Virus record (IMG/VR): IMGVR_UViG_3300028835_000225 | Coordinates: 1-20,058 of that record | Strand: one strand, 5' to 3' | Length of the DNA stretch: 20,058 nt | Origin: a virus | In this document: piece by piece, positions 1 to 7,803 of the stretch | Position numbering within the stretch: position 1 is the first letter of the stretch | Layout: each line of letters starts with the position of its first letter | Notes under the pieces: model-generated | The model's database searches: none | Told to the model about the DNA's origin: nothing | Seen by the model: only the letters and a program-made list of their open reading frames with translations | Translations under genes and position numbers: made by a program

Positions 1-80
1 TCGCAAATAGAGCAGCAGCTATTGCTGTATCACAGATTGGTACTGTAGCTGTTCCTTATTACGAGGTGGAATATGATTAA
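1..80 (+). CDS. 3' end of an upstream gene (partial)
   Basis: An open frame enters from the left edge (codons in phase from base 3) and ends at TAA 78-80. The last 25 residues are rich in Ala and Val and end VPYYEVEYD. The stop lies 8 bases inside the next gene, whose GAGGTGGA ribosome-binding site (63-70) falls within this frame. This tight overlap is typical of co-transcribed phage genes. There is too little sequence to assign a function. Confidence 0.6.
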   Translation, partial: ANRAAAIAVSQIGTVAVPYYEVEYD

Positions 81-1215
81 AACACATTGGACTAGAGCAG
101 AGGTTATGGACACTCTAGAGAAGGCTAGTGTTAGTGGGCTTGAGAGTGGTGTAATGTCACCGCAAGATACTGTAGAGTTGATAATGTATGTAGAGCGACT
201 ATTCTACACTAAGCATGTTGCAGATATACGAGGTAGGCAAGACAAGGTAGCAGGGCTGTGGCAAGATGACACAGGGTTCTTATCATTCTGGTTTCCTACG
301 GAGAGACATAAATACAGTGAGCTAAAAGATGTTATATCACCAGGATGTCACGCTTGTTTGTTTGGTGTGATAACACATGTTAGACATTCGGATAAGTGTA
401 CACAGAGTTGTGACTACTGCTATTATGCATCACCTGAATCTAATATGAACACGAAACCTATAGGAAAAGGTTTATATAGTTTTTCATCTTCCAACATGGA
501 CTTCACTGTAGAGGAAGCACTTGCATTGGTTGCTAGACAAGGCGACCAATATGATGCTATAGGATGGTTACATAAGGAGCCTCTTGAAGAACTAGATTCT
601 ATAGAGCCTGTTATGGTTGAGTTAGCTAAGAGAGGACACCACCAGTATCTATATACTAATGGTGTGAGAGCAACCAAAGAAGTGATAAACAAGTTGATCT
701 CTTGGGGGTTAAATGAGATTAGGTTTAATCTACAAGCTACAGACTTCAGTACTAAGGTTATAGATAAGATTAAGTATGCGAAGAAAAAAGACATATGGAC
801 TTTGATTGAGACACCTATGTTTTCCAAGAGCTATGACAACTTTGTGAAACATAAAGAGAGAATTCTTGATACTGGTCTGTGTCAGATTAATATTCCAGAG
901 CTTCAGGTGTGTGCACCAGGCTTGGTAGATCATTTCGAAGAAACTGAAGGTCCAGTCTATAAACACAGGAGAGGTTACGTTTCTCCTATTTCAAGTAGAC
1001 ACTACGTTTATGATCTTATTGAAATGGCAGAAGCAGAGAATTGGAATGTGGTTATAAACGATTGCTCTAATGATACCAAGTATCTCAGAGGTGCGTTCAA
1101 GCATGCACCTATGGGTCACGTGATGTATGAGTCTTCATTCGAGTTACCGTTTAAGAATGTAGCATACCTAGCGTCAGAAGTGCTAGAGGACGGAGTGACA
1201 TATGAGTTCTTCTAA
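73..1215 (+). CDS. Radical SAM superfamily protein
   Basis: This 380-residue protein carries the radical-SAM cluster motif CX3CX2C (C109, C113, C116, in CTQSCDYCYY), which binds the 4Fe-4S cluster that cleaves S-adenosylmethionine. Other core elements are recognisable: HKEPLEEL near 168-174 stands where GGEP-type motifs lie, YLYTNG (192-197) matches the usual TNG strand, and EIRFNLQA (215-222) matches a later barrel strand. An extra CXXC (SPGCHAC, C92 and C95) lies just before the motif, an arrangement I recall in some anaerobe radical-SAM proteins. Family membership is well supported. The substrate is unknown. The start at 73 has a GAGGTGGA ribosome-binding site 3-10 bases upstream. The gene overlaps the preceding frame by 8 bases and the next gene by 14 bases, so it sits inside an operon that ends at the terminator at 1706-1745. 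Confidence 0.88.
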   Translation: MIKTHWTRAEVMDTLEKASVSGLESGVMSPQDTVELIMYVERLFYTKHVADIRGRQDKVAGLWQDDTGFLSFWFPTERHKYSELKDVISPGCHACLFGVITHVRHSDKCTQSCDYCYYASPESNMNTKPIGKGLYSFSSSNMDFTVEEALALVARQGDQYDAIGWLHKEPLEELDSIEPVMVELAKRGHHQYLYTNGVRATKEVINKLISWGLNEIRFNLQATDFSTKVIDKIKYAKKKDIWTLIETPMFSKSYDNFVKHKERILDTGLCQINIPELQVCAPGLVDHFEETEGPVYKHRRGYVSPISSRHYVYDLIEMAEAENWNVVINDCSNDTKYLRGAFKHAPMGHVMYESSFELPFKNVAYLASEVLEDGVTYEFF

Positions 1216-1384
1216 ACGGAAGTTGAAGAGTGGAATGAGAGTGGTGAAGAATACTGACACACAGGTATTAGATGGAAGGCATAAGAATACTAACAAGTAT
1301 TGTAAGAGACATAAGTGTAAGTTGATAAAAGACTGTTGGAAAGGAAAGGTGGCTTCTATAGCTTTATGCGATGACGTTCTATAA
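1202..1384 (+). CDS. Small Cys-rich basic protein, unknown function
   Basis: A 60-residue protein with a Lys/Arg-rich N-terminal half and cysteines at C34, C39, C45 and C56, with H37 inside CKRHKC. The spacing could bind a metal but matches no family I recognise. The gene overlaps the end of the radical-SAM gene by 14 bases and the next gene by 14 bases. Such nested overlaps fit translational coupling and support real coding. A weak GGAG precedes the ATG. A role with the radical-SAM protein is possible from adjacency only. Confidence 0.6.
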   Translation: MSSSKRKLKSGMRVVKNTDTQVLDGRHKNTNKYCKRHKCKLIKDCWKGKVASIALCDDVL

Positions 1385-1679
1385 CGCAGATGTACCTACA
1401 ATCATAGTACGTCATACAGAGTTGACGTATCAGCAGAAAGCATTCTTACTTTGGTGTTGGAGTTGCCGAGAGACTGACGAGAGGTGTAACCTCATTTCCA
1501 AACGGCAAGACTGTAGACTAAGAGATAAGACTATACAGGATTATGCCCATTTTTTTGGCATACGTAGAGCTAGTCTTAGTGAGATGTTTACTTTCTTTAA
1601 GCAAGTAGGTATAATGAAAATAGAGGACGTTGACACCAGGAACGAATTAGTATATATTGACTTCACACTTTTTATGTAA
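1371..1679 (+). CDS. Small protein with a probable helix-turn-helix, unknown role
   Basis: A 102-residue protein. Residues 53-86, including TIQDYAHFFGIRRASLSEM, read like a winged-helix or helix-turn-helix unit: helix, turn at FGI, recognition helix, then a strand at IMKIED. The N-terminal half is helical and Cys-rich (C29, C32, C39, C48). It could be a small DNA-binding regulator, but no specific family is recognised. The start overlaps the preceding stop by 14 bases and has no strong ribosome-binding site nearby (GGAAAGGTGG lies about 20 bases upstream), so translation may be coupled. It is the last gene before the terminator at 1706-1745. Confidence 0.6.
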   Translation: MTFYNADVPTIIVRHTELTYQQKAFLLWCWSCRETDERCNLISKRQDCRLRDKTIQDYAHFFGIRRASLSEMFTFFKQVGIMKIEDVDTRNELVYIDFTLFM

Positions 1680-1705
1680 TTAATGTAGATCGGCACTGTT
1701 ATTAT

Positions 1706-1745
1706 AAGGCGAAGCGTACGGTTTCCGTACGACTTCGCCTTTTTT
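1706..1745 (+). terminator. Rho-independent terminator before the packaging genes
   Basis: An inverted repeat of about 16 base pairs (left arm AAGGCGAAGCGTACGG, with one bulged base in the right arm) has a short T-rich loop and is followed by a run of six T. It separates the radical-SAM operon from the terminase/capsid operon. Confidence 0.9.
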
Positions 1746-1817
1746 CGTCTACTTGATTTATAGAGTCTACTTTGGAGGAAGATAGGCTTGATTTTAGTAA
1801 ATGAAAGGTGGATACCT

Positions 1818-2342
1818 ATGGCAAGATTACCGAAAGACGAAGAAGCAAGATGGAGATATAGAATCAAAGAGCTAAAGGATGCTGGTAGAACCCATCATCA
1901 AGTAGCTGTTATCCTAGAAGACGAGGGATACGCTGGTAGTACCAGACCTCAGAACATTAAACGAATAATGGACAACATGGATAAAGGGGCTTATGCCTCT
2001 GGTGATATAGTATCTCCCGAAGAACAGAAAGACAAGTTGATGGAAATCACTGAAATGATAGAGGATGACCTAGTAAGAATTGACGCTCACATAGCAATCC
2101 TGGCGGACAAACCGCACGAAAATGCGACGAAGATCGAAAAGCTTTTTAAGCTAAAGAATGAATTGTATAAGAACGTTGGCACTTTATGGTCGTTATCAGA
2201 AAGCATTTCAGGAAGCAAGAAGAGTCCATCTACTATTACTGGAGATAAAGTACAAGTTAACTTTGCGCAACTTGATTATAAGAAACTACATGAAGCTGCT
2301 AAAGATGCTACGAAAGCACTAGACGAGGCAAGAAGTGAGTAA
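1818..2342 (+). CDS. terS: Terminase small subunit (putative)
   Basis: This 174-residue protein lies directly upstream of and overlaps the large terminase gene, the standard position for TerS. The N-terminal part (residues about 8-52, RIKELKDAGRTHHQVAVILE and following) looks like a helix-turn-helix DNA-binding domain. The rest is strongly helical and charged, as expected for an oligomerising core. TerS proteins recognise phage DNA and regulate the packaging motor. I chose ATG 1818 because AAGGTGG (1805-1811) sits at good spacing. A TTG at 1788, with GGAGG at 1774-1778, would add ten residues (MILVNERWIP) and cannot be excluded. Sequence alone gives weak family evidence, so the call rests on position plus fold pattern. 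Confidence 0.78.
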   Translation: MARLPKDEEARWRYRIKELKDAGRTHHQVAVILEDEGYAGSTRPQNIKRIMDNMDKGAYASGDIVSPEEQKDKLMEITEMIEDDLVRIDAHIAILADKPHENATKIEKLFKLKNELYKNVGTLWSLSESISGSKKSPSTITGDKVQVNFAQLDYKKLHEAAKDATKALDEARSE

Positions 2343-4050
2343 CATAGACTTAAATGAAGAGTCACATCGTGTGATCGAAAAGACTCTGATGCTGATGGGC
2401 ATGCCTATGGACGCTCAGCACCGCAAGATACTGTGGTCAGTGTCGATGGAGTTGTTCGGTTACTATTACTTTCCTCACATTATTAACAAGAAGAACAATC
2501 CCTTTCATAAGTGGGTGTACAGCAAGACTGCTGACATTCTATCTAAGCCACTGGACAAGGGAGTTAAGTTAGCAGTAGCAGCACCTCGTGGATACGCAAA
2601 GTCTACATTGTTATCGTTTGTTCTGCCTATGTGGTGTGCATGTATGCAGTTCAAAGAATTTATACTTCTTATATCAGAGACGGTTGGACAGGCTGAAGAC
2701 TTTCTAGATGATATGAAATCTGAACTCATGTCTAATGAGAGAATCCAAGAAGACTTCCCAGAAGCAACAGGGAAGGGAGATTATCGCTGGCGACAAGATG
2801 ATATCGTTCTCAGAAATGGAATAAGGATATATGCATTAGGCTGTGGTGGCAAGACTCGTGGCCGAAAGCACAGGGGAGGTCGTCCAGACCTAATCTTGCT
2901 TGACGATGTCGAGTCACGTGAATCAGTTGAATCAGAAACCACACGAGATAAGTTGTGGCACCAATGGTTAAACAAAGAAGTTATAAAGGCTGGAAAGACA
3001 GACGGTAGCACTGATATAATTGTGCTTGGTACTATCCTACACGAGGATAGTTTGCTGAGCAAACTTCTAGACAGGAAGCAAGCACCCGATTGGCAGCGGA
3101 AGGTGTTTAAGGCTGTACTCAAGTTTGCCGAGAATCTCGACCTATGGGAAGAGTGGCAATTCATCTATATGATGCATGACGACGAGGAAAAAGCAGCCGA
3201 GGCCGCCTCAGATTATTTCAAGGACAACGAAGAAGATATGATGAAGGGTGTTAAAGTTCTCTGGCCTGAAGGAGAGTCATACTACGACCTTATGGTTATG
3301 TGCCTGACTCCAGATGGAATGTCCGCATTCCAATCTGAGAAGCAGAATAATCCAATTGATGTTACAAGGATGATAATACAGAAGGATGATTTACAAACCT
3401 TCTGGTTGGAACAGTACAAGGGAAGAGGCACAACTGAGACTGTTGTACGTATGCAGGAAGAAGAAAAGGAACACAAATCTCAACTGATGGTGTTAAGTGA
3501 CCTCACGTTCTATGGAGCGTGGGACCCGTCAAAGGGGAAGAAAGCACGGTCAGGAGATTTCTCCGCCATTGTGACTATAGGTAGACACAAGGACGGAAGA
3601 GTATTTGTTGTCGATTTCGATTTGAAACGTAGACCAGTAGAGCGAAGGATGGAAGACATCCTAGCATTACATCAGAGATATAATTACCGTCTTTTTGTAG
3701 TGGAGACTACAGCGTTTCAGTACTTCGTGAAAGACGCATTAGTAAAGAGAGCACGTGCACTGGATAGTGACTTGAAATACAAAATACGAGAAGACACAGG
3801 ACAAACTGACAAGAAGATGCGTATCGAAGGGCTAGTACCTTACATCAATGACGGAACCCTTCGCTTCAGACATCACACTCAATGGAACATGGATTATAGA
3901 GAGGGAATAAATCAACTGGTTGGTTATGACGCAGGAGCAAAGCATGATGATGGACCAGATGCTCTCGCAATGGTTTTTGAGTTAGTGAAGCATGGAGTTT
4001 TTAGAAGGAAAGCATTGGTTGATGGTCGCACAGTTGTTGTTGGTAGATAA
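2335..4050 (+). CDS. terL: Terminase large subunit (packaging ATPase and nuclease)
   Basis: A 571-residue TerL of normal length. The ATPase domain has a Walker A-like loop APRGYAKST (83-91, with K89) and Walker B LILLDDVE (186-193, D190, D191, E193). LGTILHEDSL (231-240) fits the coupling region after Walker B. The C-terminal RNase H-fold nuclease shows its acidic residues in GAWDPSKG (D397), FVVETT (E457) and HDDGPDALAM (D539, D542 region). The protein cuts concatemers and pumps DNA through the portal. The start is GTG 2335, inside the end of terS (8-base overlap), with AGACGAGG just upstream. Both active-site sets look intact. Confidence 0.96.
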   Translation: MSNIDLNEESHRVIEKTLMLMGMPMDAQHRKILWSVSMELFGYYYFPHIINKKNNPFHKWVYSKTADILSKPLDKGVKLAVAAPRGYAKSTLLSFVLPMWCACMQFKEFILLISETVGQAEDFLDDMKSELMSNERIQEDFPEATGKGDYRWRQDDIVLRNGIRIYALGCGGKTRGRKHRGGRPDLILLDDVESRESVESETTRDKLWHQWLNKEVIKAGKTDGSTDIIVLGTILHEDSLLSKLLDRKQAPDWQRKVFKAVLKFAENLDLWEEWQFIYMMHDDEEKAAEAASDYFKDNEEDMMKGVKVLWPEGESYYDLMVMCLTPDGMSAFQSEKQNNPIDVTRMIIQKDDLQTFWLEQYKGRGTTETVVRMQEEEKEHKSQLMVLSDLTFYGAWDPSKGKKARSGDFSAIVTIGRHKDGRVFVVDFDLKRRPVERRMEDILALHQRYNYRLFVVETTAFQYFVKDALVKRARALDSDLKYKIREDTGQTDKKMRIEGLVPYINDGTLRFRHHTQWNMDYREGINQLVGYDAGAKHDDGPDALAMVFELVKHGVFRRKALVDGRTVVVGR

Positions 4051-4059
4051 GGAGATCAC

Positions 4060-4206
4060 ATGGAAGAGTGCAAAGAATGTACGTGCAATACCAAAGCAAT
4101 GCCAACTATTACAGTTACTATTAATTATAACGATAATAGAGTGCATGAAGATGAATGTAACTACGTGGATAACGTGGATATGAGAGATGCAGATTCGGAC
4201 GAATAA
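4060..4206 (+). CDS. Small acidic CxxCxC protein (48 residues), unknown
   Basis: A short frame from ATG 4060 to TAA 4204-4206 has an ideal GGAG at 4051-4054 and fills the gap between terL and the portal gene. The product starts MEECKECTC, a CxxCxC cluster (C4, C7, C9), has another Cys at C33, and ends in an acidic tail (DMRDADSDE). It may bind a metal. It is too short for most gene finders. No family is recognised. Confidence 0.65.
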   Translation: MEECKECTCNTKAMPTITVTINYNDNRVHEDECNYVDNVDMRDADSDE

Positions 4207-4221
4207 ATAGGAGTGAATTAA

Positions 4222-5733
4222 ATGGCAAAGAAAAAGAAACAAGGGATGCAAGATCGTACACATCCATTGTACAGACAGTATATTAAGGAATGGCTCTTTT
4301 ACGAAGAGTCAGCCCAAGGTGGAAAAGAATACTACTCTAACGAGGACAACCTGTATTCCCATAGATTAGAAGATCAAGCTGGTGATTACCAAGATCGTCT
4401 TGATAGAGTCTACTACCTTAACTACTGTAACTTGGTGTGTGCCATTTACGCTGACTATATATTCAAGGAGATAGTGAGACGACCTCCAGACCCTAAGTTA
4501 GACGGTTGGAGAATTAACACTGATGGTAGAGGAACTGATGTGGATACGTTTATGAACCATGTGTCGTATCTATCTAGTGTGTATGGTCAAGTGCATGTGG
4601 TGGTGGATTCCCCGTACGCAAAGGATATTAATGTTCCGTTGCATGTTTACAAGGCGGACAAAGAACGATTCAATCCCTATTCAGTCATTGTTACTCCACA
4701 AGACCTGAGAGATTGGTCTGTTGACGAGTTCGGAAACTATAATTGGGTATTAATCAGAAGTAGAGGGTATCTCGATATGAACCCTCATGGGGAGAGAGTA
4801 GACGATACAACCTATCGTCTTATAACGAGAGATAAGTGGGAAGTTTATAATGCTAAGGGAAAGAAGATAAGACAAGGCGAGAACACTTTAGGCGAAGTCT
4901 ATATGACAACGTGTTATAACAGTGACACTAACTTGGACATTATCGGAGAATCCCTAATCAAAGATATATCACGTATCAATCGTGTAGTATATAATTGGTG
5001 TTCAAACATCGACGAGATGATTGAGCGTCAAACGTTTAGTCAGCTTGTTATGCCTGAAGACCCACAAGCGCAACTAGAAGAAAGTGACGAGGGCGGTGAC
5101 CCATTACGGGTGATAGGTACTTCGCAGATATTTACGTTTCCATCTACGGCTGGACACCCACCTGCGTTTATATCACCTGATAGGCAACAGATAGATGCGA
5201 TATGGAAAATGATTCAGCAGCATATAGATAAGATTTATGAGTTGGCAGGACTAGGTACTGTTGGTTCACAGTCGAAGTTCCTTTCACAGAGAAGTGGAAT
5301 TTCACAAGCCTATCAGTTCTTAAGCATCAATAGTTCATTGGCTAGGAAAGCTAAGAAGTTAGAGAAGACTGAGAATGACATTGAGAAACTAGTACTGAAG
5401 TGGCAGAACCAAAAAGAACAAGCTGAGCCAGTGGAGTACCCGACTCAGTTTGACATCTTGAGTCTTGAAGAAACTATGGAGTCTACATTCGGAATCGTAA
5501 CCCAGAATTTCTCAGAGACTCTGAATATTGAGTTGTTACAAACTCTAGCAAAGAAGGCTGCTCCAGTTCTTCCTACAGAGAAACTACAAGAGATTTACGA
5601 CGAGATCGAAGAGAATGCTGGTACACTAATGAATCCATTAGTATTACTTGGTGGACCGCAAGCTGGTGGAGGCGCAAATCCAGATGAAGTACCTGAAGAG
5701 GAAGAGTCTGAAACAGGATTAGAAAAATCATAA
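4222..5733 (+). CDS. Portal protein
   Basis: A 503-residue protein between TerL and scaffold, the usual portal position and size. It has the portal pattern: N-terminal helices that include DQAGDYQDRLDRVYYLNY, a mixed central wing, a long helical stem region at about 320-345, then SKFLSQRSGISQAYQFL (351-367) followed by a charged helix (371-395), a motif common in portals of siphophage type. The C-terminal 30 residues are Gly-rich then acidic. The portal is the dodecameric ring at one capsid vertex through which DNA passes. TAGGAG precedes ATG 4222. Confidence 0.88.
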   Translation: MAKKKKQGMQDRTHPLYRQYIKEWLFYEESAQGGKEYYSNEDNLYSHRLEDQAGDYQDRLDRVYYLNYCNLVCAIYADYIFKEIVRRPPDPKLDGWRINTDGRGTDVDTFMNHVSYLSSVYGQVHVVVDSPYAKDINVPLHVYKADKERFNPYSVIVTPQDLRDWSVDEFGNYNWVLIRSRGYLDMNPHGERVDDTTYRLITRDKWEVYNAKGKKIRQGENTLGEVYMTTCYNSDTNLDIIGESLIKDISRINRVVYNWCSNIDEMIERQTFSQLVMPEDPQAQLEESDEGGDPLRVIGTSQIFTFPSTAGHPPAFISPDRQQIDAIWKMIQQHIDKIYELAGLGTVGSQSKFLSQRSGISQAYQFLSINSSLARKAKKLEKTENDIEKLVLKWQNQKEQAEPVEYPTQFDILSLEETMESTFGIVTQNFSETLNIELLQTLAKKAAPVLPTEKLQEIYDEIEENAGTLMNPLVLLGGPQAGGGANPDEVPEEEESETGLEKS

Positions 5734-5779
5734 TACTAAGGTGGATACCAAACACCTATGGATATAGGAGGTAATACAA

Positions 5780-6676
5780 ATGGAAAAAGAAATCAAACTA
5801 CTTAGGTGGTTTTGGGAAGGTGACCCTGACCCTGACCTCGACTTAGACCCCGCACCAAAGAAGAAAGACGAACCTACTTTCACCAAGGCGGACATTGAGA
5901 AAGCTGCGGCACGTAGGCAAGCTGCTCTTAAAAGAGCGAGGGATGCAGAGGATAAGTTCAAAGCCCTTAAGACTAAAATGAGCGACATGCCTGACCCTGA
6001 CGAGTTCGATAGTATGAGAAGTGATTATGAGAAGCTTCAAACACAGATCAAGGACTTAAAGGAACATCAAGCGGACGAGGACCTGAAGTTAATAGAGGAC
6101 GAGAAAGAACGTGCAAGAGTGAAGATGGAACGTGAGTTCGATAAGGAACGCTCCAAGTTGCAGAAGACTATGGATGACATGAACAAGCAGATTGATTCAT
6201 TTTCTCTAGAGAAGAAGCAACATCAGGAGACCCTAGACAAATGGCGCAGGAGTTCTCTCGAAAGTGACATTATTTCTTCAGCAGCCCCGAAGGCTTATAA
6301 CCCTGGTCAGATAGTCAAGCTGATCGTTGAAGATTTCGAATATGACGAACAAGATGATAGGTGGTACAAACATGTCTACGATGCAAAGGGCAAGCTTACT
6401 ACAGTCCTGAGTGTTAAAGAGTTTGTCACCGCATTCTTGGCAGACGAAGATAATGAGAATTTACTTAAAGTAGATATCAAGAGAGGCTCTGATACACCTC
6501 GTGGGAATCAACAGCAACGGCTGGACGATGGTCCTCCTGTTGAGAAGGCTCCTACTGACGAGATGTTTCGTTGGGCTGAGATGTCAGGGCTAGAAGTAAA
6601 TAAGAAAAGTTCAGCAGAAGATCAGACTTGGTTGTTCAACACTTTCAACAAACTACATGGTAGAAAAGTTGAGTAA
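5780..6676 (+). CDS. Scaffolding protein
   Basis: A 298-residue, highly charged protein located between the portal and capsid genes. An acidic DPDPDLDLDP stretch (15-24) is followed by a long predicted coiled coil, about residues 35-160, rich in Glu, Lys and Arg. A compact C-terminal region then includes NPGQIVKLIVEDF. Late-gene scaffolds have this design: the coiled coil organises capsid subunits during shell assembly and the C-terminal part contacts the coat protein. The ribosome-binding site is a strong AGGAGG about 9 bases before ATG 5780. No protease domain is seen, so the scaffold is probably released or cleaved by something not encoded here. Confidence 0.85.
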   Translation: MEKEIKLLRWFWEGDPDPDLDLDPAPKKKDEPTFTKADIEKAAARRQAALKRARDAEDKFKALKTKMSDMPDPDEFDSMRSDYEKLQTQIKDLKEHQADEDLKLIEDEKERARVKMEREFDKERSKLQKTMDDMNKQIDSFSLEKKQHQETLDKWRRSSLESDIISSAAPKAYNPGQIVKLIVEDFEYDEQDDRWYKHVYDAKGKLTTVLSVKEFVTAFLADEDNENLLKVDIKRGSDTPRGNQQQRLDDGPPVEKAPTDEMFRWAEMSGLEVNKKSSAEDQTWLFNTFNKLHGRKVE

Positions 6677-6706
6677 CTAAGTAAAATATGTCGGAGGTGA
6701 ATTAAC

Positions 6707-7198
6707 ATGGCAGATGGTGAAGCTTTGAAATATGGTTGGGTTAGAGGCGGACGACAAGGCACCGAGATGATGATGGCTAGGAATTATTCCTACAATCGTT
6801 TGGGTGGTGCGTTTGTTACTGCGTCAGGTGGTTACATGAAACCAGTAACCGCTATAACAGAAGTATGTATTGGTTGGGCCGAGGTTCCAAGAGCGGCTGT
6901 TCCTGGTGTGGTAGATTATTACACCACTAATACTGAGGCTGGTAAGGATAAGTGTTTAGTTATCCATGACCCTACCGCAATTTTTGGGTTACCTGCGGCT
7001 GAAGCTGCGGCTTCTTTATCCGCTTCATTAGTCGGGCGTTTTGTCTGTGCTACATGGACAGGCTCAGGTATAACTCTTATTCAGAAGGTTGACTCCGTAG
7101 CTACGGCTGTAGACACGAGTCAAATGTTTTTCGTTACAGGTGTGGACCTTACTAATAAAATTACGTACGTTAGACTTAATCCGCATCACGTAGCATAA
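6707..7198 (+). CDS. Probable virion decoration or structural protein, copy 1
   Basis: A 163-residue, Gly/Ala/Val/Thr-rich protein just before the capsid gene and next to a clear paralogue. Shared blocks with the next gene are KYGW.RGGR.GT, GGAFVTAS, IGWAEVPR.AVPG, AGKDK.LVIHDPTAIF and YVR.NPHHV. The composition is that of a beta-rich structural protein. The position suggests a capsid decoration or stabilising protein, but I do not recognise a named family, so that role is inferred. The ribosome-binding site is CGGAGGTGA, in a leader nearly the same as those before the next two genes. Confidence 0.7.
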   Translation: MADGEALKYGWVRGGRQGTEMMMARNYSYNRLGGAFVTASGGYMKPVTAITEVCIGWAEVPRAAVPGVVDYYTTNTEAGKDKCLVIHDPTAIFGLPAAEAAASLSASLVGRFVCATWTGSGITLIQKVDSVATAVDTSQMFFVTGVDLTNKITYVRLNPHHVA

Positions 7199-7224
7199 CA
7201 TAAATATTACGGAGGTGAAATAAT

Positions 7225-7728
7225 ATGGCAGGTGGAGAAGTTTTAAAATATGGATGGGCTAGAGGTGGCCGCATGGGAACTGATATGCCGATAGATGCTA
7301 ACATTACCTTTCATCGTCAAGGTGGGGCTTTTGTTACTGCGTCTGCGAATACTGGTTTGATGGAAATGGTCAATGCTTCGACTGACGTTATCATTGGTTG
7401 GGCTGAAGTACCTCGTTGTGCTGTTCCTGGTACAGCAGATTACTGGACTTCAAGTTCTACTGCTGGCAAGGACAAAGTGCTAGTTATCCATGACCCCACA
7501 GCGATTTTTGCGATGCCAGCAGACGAGACTTTAGCTAGTCTTACCGCTTCTTTAATTGGTAGATTTACTTGTGCTTCTGCCCCACAAGGCAGAGAGAGCA
7601 CATCAATGAAGCAGTTTGCGGGTGCTAAACCATCAACCGCTGTAGGTACACAGCAGTTATTCGTTACTGGCGTGGACGTACCTGAAAAGATTATATACGT
7701 TCGGGTTAATCCGCATCACGTAGTGTAA
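7225..7728 (+). CDS. Probable virion decoration or structural protein, copy 2
   Basis: A 167-residue paralogue of the preceding gene. It is collinear over its whole length, with a few extra residues near GRESTSMKQFAGAKP in the C-terminal third. The ends are the most conserved: the N-terminal KYGW.RGGR and the C-terminal YVR.NPHHV. Conservation of both ends with a diverged middle suggests duplication followed by specialisation, possibly to occupy two capsid sites or to form mixed assemblies. GGAGGTGA lies at good spacing before ATG 7225. The gap to the capsid start (75 bases) contains a small hairpin. Confidence 0.7.
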   Translation: MAGGEVLKYGWARGGRMGTDMPIDANITFHRQGGAFVTASANTGLMEMVNASTDVIIGWAEVPRCAVPGTADYWTSSSTAGKDKVLVIHDPTAIFAMPADETLASLTASLIGRFTCASAPQGRESTSMKQFAGAKPSTAVGTQQLFVTGVDVPEKIIYVRVNPHHVV

Positions 7729-7760
7729 AAGAACAATAAGTAAAGAACAAGTTTAGAAGG

Positions 7761-7803
7761 TCAAATCGTATGATTTGATTAAAATATTCGGAGGTGAATT
7801 ACT
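7761..7803 (+). promoter_or_regulatory. Hairpin and strong ribosome-binding site before the capsid gene
   Basis: TCAAATC (7761-7767) pairs perfectly with GATTTGA (7772-7778) across a four-base loop. There is no T-run after it, so it is not a terminator. It is followed by the AAAATATTCGGAGGTGA leader of the capsid gene. A 5' stem next to a strong ribosome-binding site could stabilise the mRNA; that role is inferred. Confidence 0.4.

Noticed and set aside
423-966. Minus-strand open frames opposite the radical-SAM gene, and similar minus-strand frames across the window
   Set aside because: They lie fully opposite well-supported genes, lack ribosome-binding sites in order, and their products look like random hydrophobic or basic sequence.
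1746-1790. Promoter for the terminase operon after the first terminator
   Set aside because: TTGATT and TTTATA-like boxes exist, but no pair has correct spacing, so no promoter can be supported.
5758-5805. 15-codon frame between portal and scaffold
   Set aside because: It is very short, is in a different frame overlapping the scaffold start, and its ribosome-binding site is too far away.
7741-7803. Promoter directly before the capsid gene (TATGAT at 7769)
   Set aside because: No reasonable -35 box lies 16-18 bases upstream, and TATGAT is part of the hairpin.
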